From Streptomyces camelliae (GTDB lineage: Bacteria > Actinomycetota > Actinomycetes > Streptomycetales > Streptomycetaceae): a DNA stretch of 64,000 nt. The translations under genes and the position numbers were made by a program. A model generated the notes under the pieces. The model made no database searches. It saw only the letters and a list, made by a program, of their open reading frames with translations, and had not been told where the DNA came from. Location: contig NZ_CP115300.1 in assembly GCF_027625935.1 (NCBI RefSeq), positions 3,224,001-3,288,000 on the forward strand, written 5' to 3'. Position 1 is the first letter of the stretch, and every line of letters starts with the position of its first letter. Of the stretch, positions 60,772-64,000 are shown one piece after another.

Positions 60772-61718
60772 GCCGCCTCCATCCAGATGTCGGCCAGGGA
60801 TTCTTCGAGGTTGATGCGGGGCCGCCAGCCGAGTCGGTCCCGCGCGGTGCGCACATCGGCCTGCTGCCAGCTGCCGCAGCCGTCCGGGTACGGGTACGCG
60901 ACCGGGGCGGCGTGGTCGGAGTCGGCGCGCGGGTGGCCGATGGCGCTGCGCAGCGGGCCGGGCGGCGCGTCGAGTTCGTGCAGGGCGCCGCCGTACCCGG
61001 CGACCCGGGCAAGGACGGCGGCGGCGTCACGGAGGCGGACGGCGCGGCCGGAGCCGATGTTGATGACGCCCTGCGCGGCGGAGAGCGAGGCCGCGTGGAC
61101 GGCGCGCGCGACGTCGCGTACGTCGACGAAGTCACGCTGGACGCCGAGCCCGCCGAGTTTGAGTTCGCCGTCCCCGGACTGCATGGCGCGCCGCATGGCC
61201 TCGGCGAGCCGGCCCAGCGGGGAGCCGGCCGGGGTGCCGGGACCGGCCGGGGAGAAGACGCGCAGCACGACGGCGTCCAGGCCCGAGCCGAGAACCAGTT
61301 CGGTCGCGGCGAGCTTGCTCACGCCGTACGGGCCGCCGGGGCGGGGCACCGCGTCCTCGGCCGTGGAGGAGCCGGGCTGGCTGGGGCCGTACTCCGAGCC
61401 GCACCCGATCTGTACCAGGCGGGCGCCGCAGCCGCTGCGGCGCAGGGCCTCGCAGACGGTGGCGACGGCGACGGTGTTGTGCCGGGTGAGTTCGCGGGCG
61501 CCGCCGCGGGTGGCGCCGGCGCAGTTGACGACGACCCCGGGGTGGACCGCGTCGAGGAAGCGGGTGAGCGCGCCCGGGCTGCCGGTGGCGAGGTCGAAGC
61601 GGACGTCGGCGTCGTCCCCGCGGCCGAGCGCGGTGAGCTGGACGGCAGGGTCGGCGAGCAGGCGGTCGGCGACGAAGCGGCCGATGTACCCGTTGGCTCC
61701 GATCAGCAGGACCCTCAT
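60759..61718 (-). CDS. NAD-dependent nucleotide-sugar epimerase/dehydratase, 319 aa
   Basis: Extended SDR: NAD loop VLLIGANGYIGRFVADRLL at the N-terminus, the catalytic YGVSKLAATELV (Tyr-x3-Lys), substrate region VLRVFSPAGPG and DFVDVRDVARAV. It probably interconverts a nucleotide sugar for the glycan assembled by the neighbouring glycosyltransferase. The ATG at 61718 overlaps the stop of the 39-residue ORF as ATGA, and its own stop overlaps the spherulin-4 start. Confidence 0.92.
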   Translation of the reverse strand: MRVLLIGANGYIGRFVADRLLADPAVQLTALGRGDDADVRFDLATGSPGALTRFLDAVHPGVVVNCAGATRGGARELTRHNTVAVATVCEALRRSGCGARLVQIGCGSEYGPSQPGSSTAEDAVPRPGGPYGVSKLAATELVLGSGLDAVVLRVFSPAGPGTPAGSPLGRLAEAMRRAMQSGDGELKLGGLGVQRDFVDVRDVARAVHAASLSAAQGVINIGSGRAVRLRDAAAVLARVAGYGGALHELDAPPGPLRSAIGHPRADSDHAAPVAYPYPDGCGSWQQADVRTARDRLGWRPRINLEESLADIWMEAACRI

Positions 61719-61834
61719 CGGGCGCCTCCCGCGGTGTGCGCGCCGGCGGCACCGGCCGTGGCGAGGGCGCCGGTTGTCGCGGGCGCTCCGGCGGCTCCGG
61801 TGGCTCCGGACGCTCCGGGTCGGGAGGTGGTCAT
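61715..61834 (-). CDS. Small Gly/Ala/Thr-rich ORF, 39 aa
   Basis: Encodes MTTSRPGASGATGAAGAPAT and so on: a low-complexity GAxGAxG pattern, reminiscent of collagen-like or linker sequence, with no membrane segment. GGAGAA lies six bases upstream of the ATG at 61834, and the stop overlaps the epimerase ATG (ATGA). This suggests a real translated ORF that couples translation of the epimerase. Whether the peptide itself has a job is unknown. Confidence 0.6.
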   Translation of the reverse strand: MTTSRPGASGATGAAGAPATTGALATAGAAGAHTAGGAR

Positions 61835-61908
61835 CTGGTGTTCTCCTTCAGAAGGGTGGCGCGGGTGCACGCGGTGGTGGGCCGGTGGCGAAGGGTTCAC
61901 TCGGGGGC

Positions 61909-63549
61909 TCACTCGGGGGCTCCCGTGGACGCGTGGGCCGAGGCCTGGGTGAGGGTGCGGCCGGCGTGGAGCAGCAGGGCGAGGGCCGCGACGCCGCAGG
62001 CGACGGCCGGGACGGTGGCGGCGCCCCAGGCGTCCACGAGGGTCCGGACAGGGGCCGCCAGGACGGCGCAGCCGGGCAGCCGGCCGGCCAGCGGCAGGGC
62101 GAGGGCCATCGCCTCCGTGGCCGCGGCGGCGCCCAGCGCGAGGGCCGGGGCACGTCGGCGGTGGTGTACGGCGAGCAGCCGGGCGAGCAGGAGCAGGGCG
62201 CCCAGGGTGAGGGCCTGCGGACAGGCCGCGGGTTCGCGCAGGACCGTACCGCACAGCAGGAGCAGTGCGGTGAGCGCGCCCAGGAACAGGGTGAACGTGC
62301 CGTACAGCAGCGGTCTGGCGGCGGCCGTGAAGTCCTCAAGGCCCCGGCTGCCGGCGAGCCTGCGGCGGGCGCCGGCGCTGAGCAGGTGGGCGCACCAGGC
62401 CGCCGGGGCGCAGGCCAGCGTGAGGGCCAGGGCGGGCACGACGGCCGTGGGCCAGGGGCCGCCCGGGGCGCCGGTCGGCAGGGCGTCGGGGCCGCCCGTC
62501 AGGACCGCGTCGAGCAGGCCGTCGCCGAAGAGGGCGTACCCGAGCAGCCAGAGGGTCCACACGCGCGTGCCGCTCGCCCTGCGCCACGCGGAGATGCCGG
62601 GCGGGCCGGCGAGGGGGCCCCGGCGCAGCACCGCGCGCAGGGCGAGGCCGACGGCGAGGAGGCCGGCGCCGGCGACGAGCGGACGGAGCTGTCCGTGGGT
62701 GTGGCGCAGTCCGGCCGCGGTGGCTGCGCCCAGGGCGCCGGGCAGGAGCGTGAGCAGGACCCGGCCGGCCCGGACGCGCGGCGCGGGCAGGGGTGCGGGT
62801 TCGGGGCGTGCCTCACCGCTGCCGCGTGGCACGCGCGCGTACAGCTCCTCGGCGAGCGAGAAGACGTCACGGTGGCGGAACCGGGCGGCGGTCCGGTCGG
62901 TGATGCCGTGGGCCTCCAGCCCGGCGGCGATCTCCAGCGGGTCCACGGCCCGCTCACACAGCTCACGGTGCCGGTGCAGCAGGGCCTTCACGGGGTCGGC
63001 AGCTCCACGCCGGGGCACGGTGCGCGCGGAGGTGGCGGGAGCACCGGCGGAGGAGGCGGGAGCACCGGCGGAGGGTGGCGGCACCGACACGCCTGAGGCG
63101 TTCACAGAAGCCGACGGCATCGACCGATCGGGAACGCCCGCGGAAGCCGACTGTTCGGATGCGACGGGACCGCTCTCGGGAGCCGACGCCGCGAACGTGG
63201 CAGGGTCACTCTCGGAAGCCGACACCACGGACCTGACGGGCCCGCTCGCGGAAGCCGACACCACGGACCTGGCAGGGTCACTCTCGGAAGCCGACACCAC
63301 GGACCTGACGGGCCCGCTCGCGGAAGCCGGCGGCGTGGACGCGCCGGGAGCGCTCCCGGCGGCCGCCGATTGCCTGCGCGACGGTGTGTCCGCCCACTCG
63401 CCGTCCCGTGCCTCCGCCTCCCCTTCCCCGACTTCCCCGAACCACTCCCCCGACCGCGCGTCCCACGGCTCGGCGCCGCTCGGCATGCCGGGCAGGTCCG
63501 GGCTGCTGAGCCCGTCGCCGGTGCCATGGCCGTCGTTCTGAACGTCCAT
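61909..63549 (-). CDS. Multi-pass membrane protein with repeat-bearing N-terminal region, 546 aa
   Basis: Residues ~1-180 are disordered and Ser/Ala/Pro-rich, with six 12-residue repeats of ASGPVRSVVSAS/ESDPARSVVSAS type. A small helical domain follows (KALLHRHRELCERAVDPLEIAAGLEAHGITDRTAARFRHRDVF). The remainder (~residues 255-535) holds about ten hydrophobic helices. The ATG at 63549 has GGAGG seven bases upstream and overlaps the glycosyltransferase stop as TGATG. The position between a glycosyltransferase and sugar enzymes suggests polymer export or assembly, but no known exporter motif is seen. Confidence 0.82.
   Translation of the reverse strand: MDVQNDGHGTGDGLSSPDLPGMPSGAEPWDARSGEWFGEVGEGEAEARDGEWADTPSRRQSAAAGSAPGASTPPASASGPVRSVVSASESDPARSVVSASASGPVRSVVSASESDPATFAASAPESGPVASEQSASAGVPDRSMPSASVNASGVSVPPPSAGAPASSAGAPATSARTVPRRGAADPVKALLHRHRELCERAVDPLEIAAGLEAHGITDRTAARFRHRDVFSLAEELYARVPRGSGEARPEPAPLPAPRVRAGRVLLTLLPGALGAATAAGLRHTHGQLRPLVAGAGLLAVGLALRAVLRRGPLAGPPGISAWRRASGTRVWTLWLLGYALFGDGLLDAVLTGGPDALPTGAPGGPWPTAVVPALALTLACAPAAWCAHLLSAGARRRLAGSRGLEDFTAAARPLLYGTFTLFLGALTALLLLCGTVLREPAACPQALTLGALLLLARLLAVHHRRRAPALALGAAAATEAMALALPLAGRLPGCAVLAAPVRTLVDAWGAATVPAVACGVAALALLLHAGRTLTQASAHASTGAPE
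63142..63357. repeat. Six 36-bp tandem repeats in the membrane protein gene
   Basis: Units start at 63142, 63178, 63214, 63250, 63286 and 63322. The core is GGAAGCCGACACCACGGACC. Alternate units are more alike, giving a 72-bp higher-order period in the central four. They encode a 12-residue protein repeat and keep the frame whatever their number. Confidence 0.88.
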
Positions 63550-64000
63550 CACGCCCCCTCCGCAGCCGCCAGTGGTGTCGCGCGGACCGGTGCGGTCGTG
63601 GCCCAGCCGGGGGCGGTCCGGGGCAGGACGCGGGCCGTGGGGCCGGTCCAGCGGCCGGGGACGTGGGACTCGGCGGGGACGGCGAACGGCAGGGGCTCGC
63701 CGGCCTCGTCGAGGACGACCCGGCGCACCGGACAGTGCGACACGATCTGCAAGTAAATGCCGTGAAATGCCGCGATGTTCTGCTCGACGGTGAACAGTTC
63801 GAGCGCGCGGGCGCGTGCGGCGGCGCCGAGGCGCTCACGGCGCTCGGGGTCGTCCAGCAGCGCCACGCACGCCTCCGCGAGCGCCCGTGGATTGCGCGGG
63901 GGTACGACCAGTCCCGTGCCGCCGATGGCCTCCACCACGGCGCCGACATCCGTGGACACCGTGGCGCGGGCGCAGAACATGGCCTCGATGAGGCTGATCG
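63549..64000 (-). CDS. Glycosyltransferase family 4 (PelF-like), N-terminus outside window
   Basis: Only the C-terminal ~150 residues are present. The GT4 sugar-nucleotide-binding end is clear: FCARATVSTDVGAVVEAIGGTGLVVPPRNPRALAEA, then LFTVEQNIAAFHGIYLQI. A ~60-residue non-conserved tail follows. The arrangement with a spherulin-4 hydrolase and an epimerase resembles PelF-type glycosyltransferases, but the N-terminal DUF3492 domain that would prove it lies beyond base 64000. The stop overlaps the membrane protein gene's start. Confidence 0.85.
   Translation of the reverse strand, partial: ISLIEAMFCARATVSTDVGAVVEAIGGTGLVVPPRNPRALAEACVALLDDPERRERLGAAARARALELFTVEQNIAAFHGIYLQIVSHCPVRRVVLDEAGEPLPFAVPAESHVPGRWTGPTARVLPRTAPGWATTAPVRATPLAAAEGA

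Noticed and set aside
58795..63096. A >1,400-codon plus-strand open frame opposite moeZ and the glycan operon
   Set aside because: Composition is low-complexity and the minus strand carries moeZ, an epimerase and a spherulin-4 protein with intact motifs.
1..64000. CRISPR arrays, prophage, conjugative element or biosynthetic gene cluster
   Set aside because: No regularly spaced repeats with unique spacers, no integrase, capsid, relaxase, PKS or NRPS sequence was found; gene content is mostly conserved chromosome core.

Overview
The window is chromosomal DNA of a Streptomyces or a close relative. The evidence is the very high GC content, the frequent GTG starts, the sigR-rsrA thiol stress pair, an AT-hook WhiB7-type regulator (wblC), mycothiol-linked mycoredoxin, AdnAB helicase-nucleases, and a gene order that matches the conserved actinobacterial sigR/aroA/rsgA and whiB7/uvrD2/nudC/adnBA blocks. 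I saw no prophage, integrase, transposase gene or CRISPR array. The one clear mobile piece is a 320-bp non-coding element with terminal inverted repeats.

1-10.9 kb: peptide deformylase (cut by the window edge), a TPR protein, two translationally coupled membrane HD-domain proteins (one intact HD-GYP, one degenerate), rsrA and sigR with an autoregulatory sigma-R promoter, an alpha/beta hydrolase and a SRAP-family DNA-protein crosslink protein. Divergent from these are an M50-like membrane protease, aroA, rsgA and a Gdx-like SMR exporter. 10.9-20 kb: a WD40 protein whose 3' end runs into a dispersed Streptomyces repeat, a TetR regulator, hisN, a CBS protein, the divergent catalase/Fur-type regulator pair, and two identical initiator tRNA genes flanking a Sel1/TPR protein.

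20-37 kb: a UPF0182 membrane protein, a PPA1309 protein, a YlbL-type PDZ/Lon-like protease, moaE, an SDR-like protein, a DUF2342 metalloprotease coupled to a NUDIX hydrolase, the MITE-like element, a three-gene AIM24 operon led by a TerD-AIM24 fusion, a YgjP-type metallohydrolase, a ThiF-like protein and an ABC1 kinase. 36.4-38.1 kb: wblC with a long 5' leader holding a 106-codon upstream ORF and an intrinsic terminator, which looks like ribosome-mediated attenuation, plus a coupled downstream gene.

38-52 kb is dominated by DNA repair and redox functions: UvrD2, mycoredoxin (with its own sigma-R promoter), a methyltransferase with an apparent 3' frameshift, NudC, an M20 peptidase, AdnB, AdnA and an alkyltransferase-like protein. 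52-58.7 kb holds a pseudokinase-LPG-synthase-like membrane protein, two tandem S33 lipoprotein peptidases and a small unknown protein. 58.8-64 kb holds moeZ with a third sigma-R promoter, then a compact operon (glycosyltransferase, repeat-bearing membrane protein, 39-residue ORF, epimerase, spherulin-4 hydrolase) that looks like a surface glycan locus.

Two stress circuits tie the window together. Sigma-R has matching GGAAT-N18-GTT promoters at sigR, mycoredoxin and moeZ. WblC has an AT-rich/-35/-10 promoter and an attenuator leader. Most other genes are conserved core functions.
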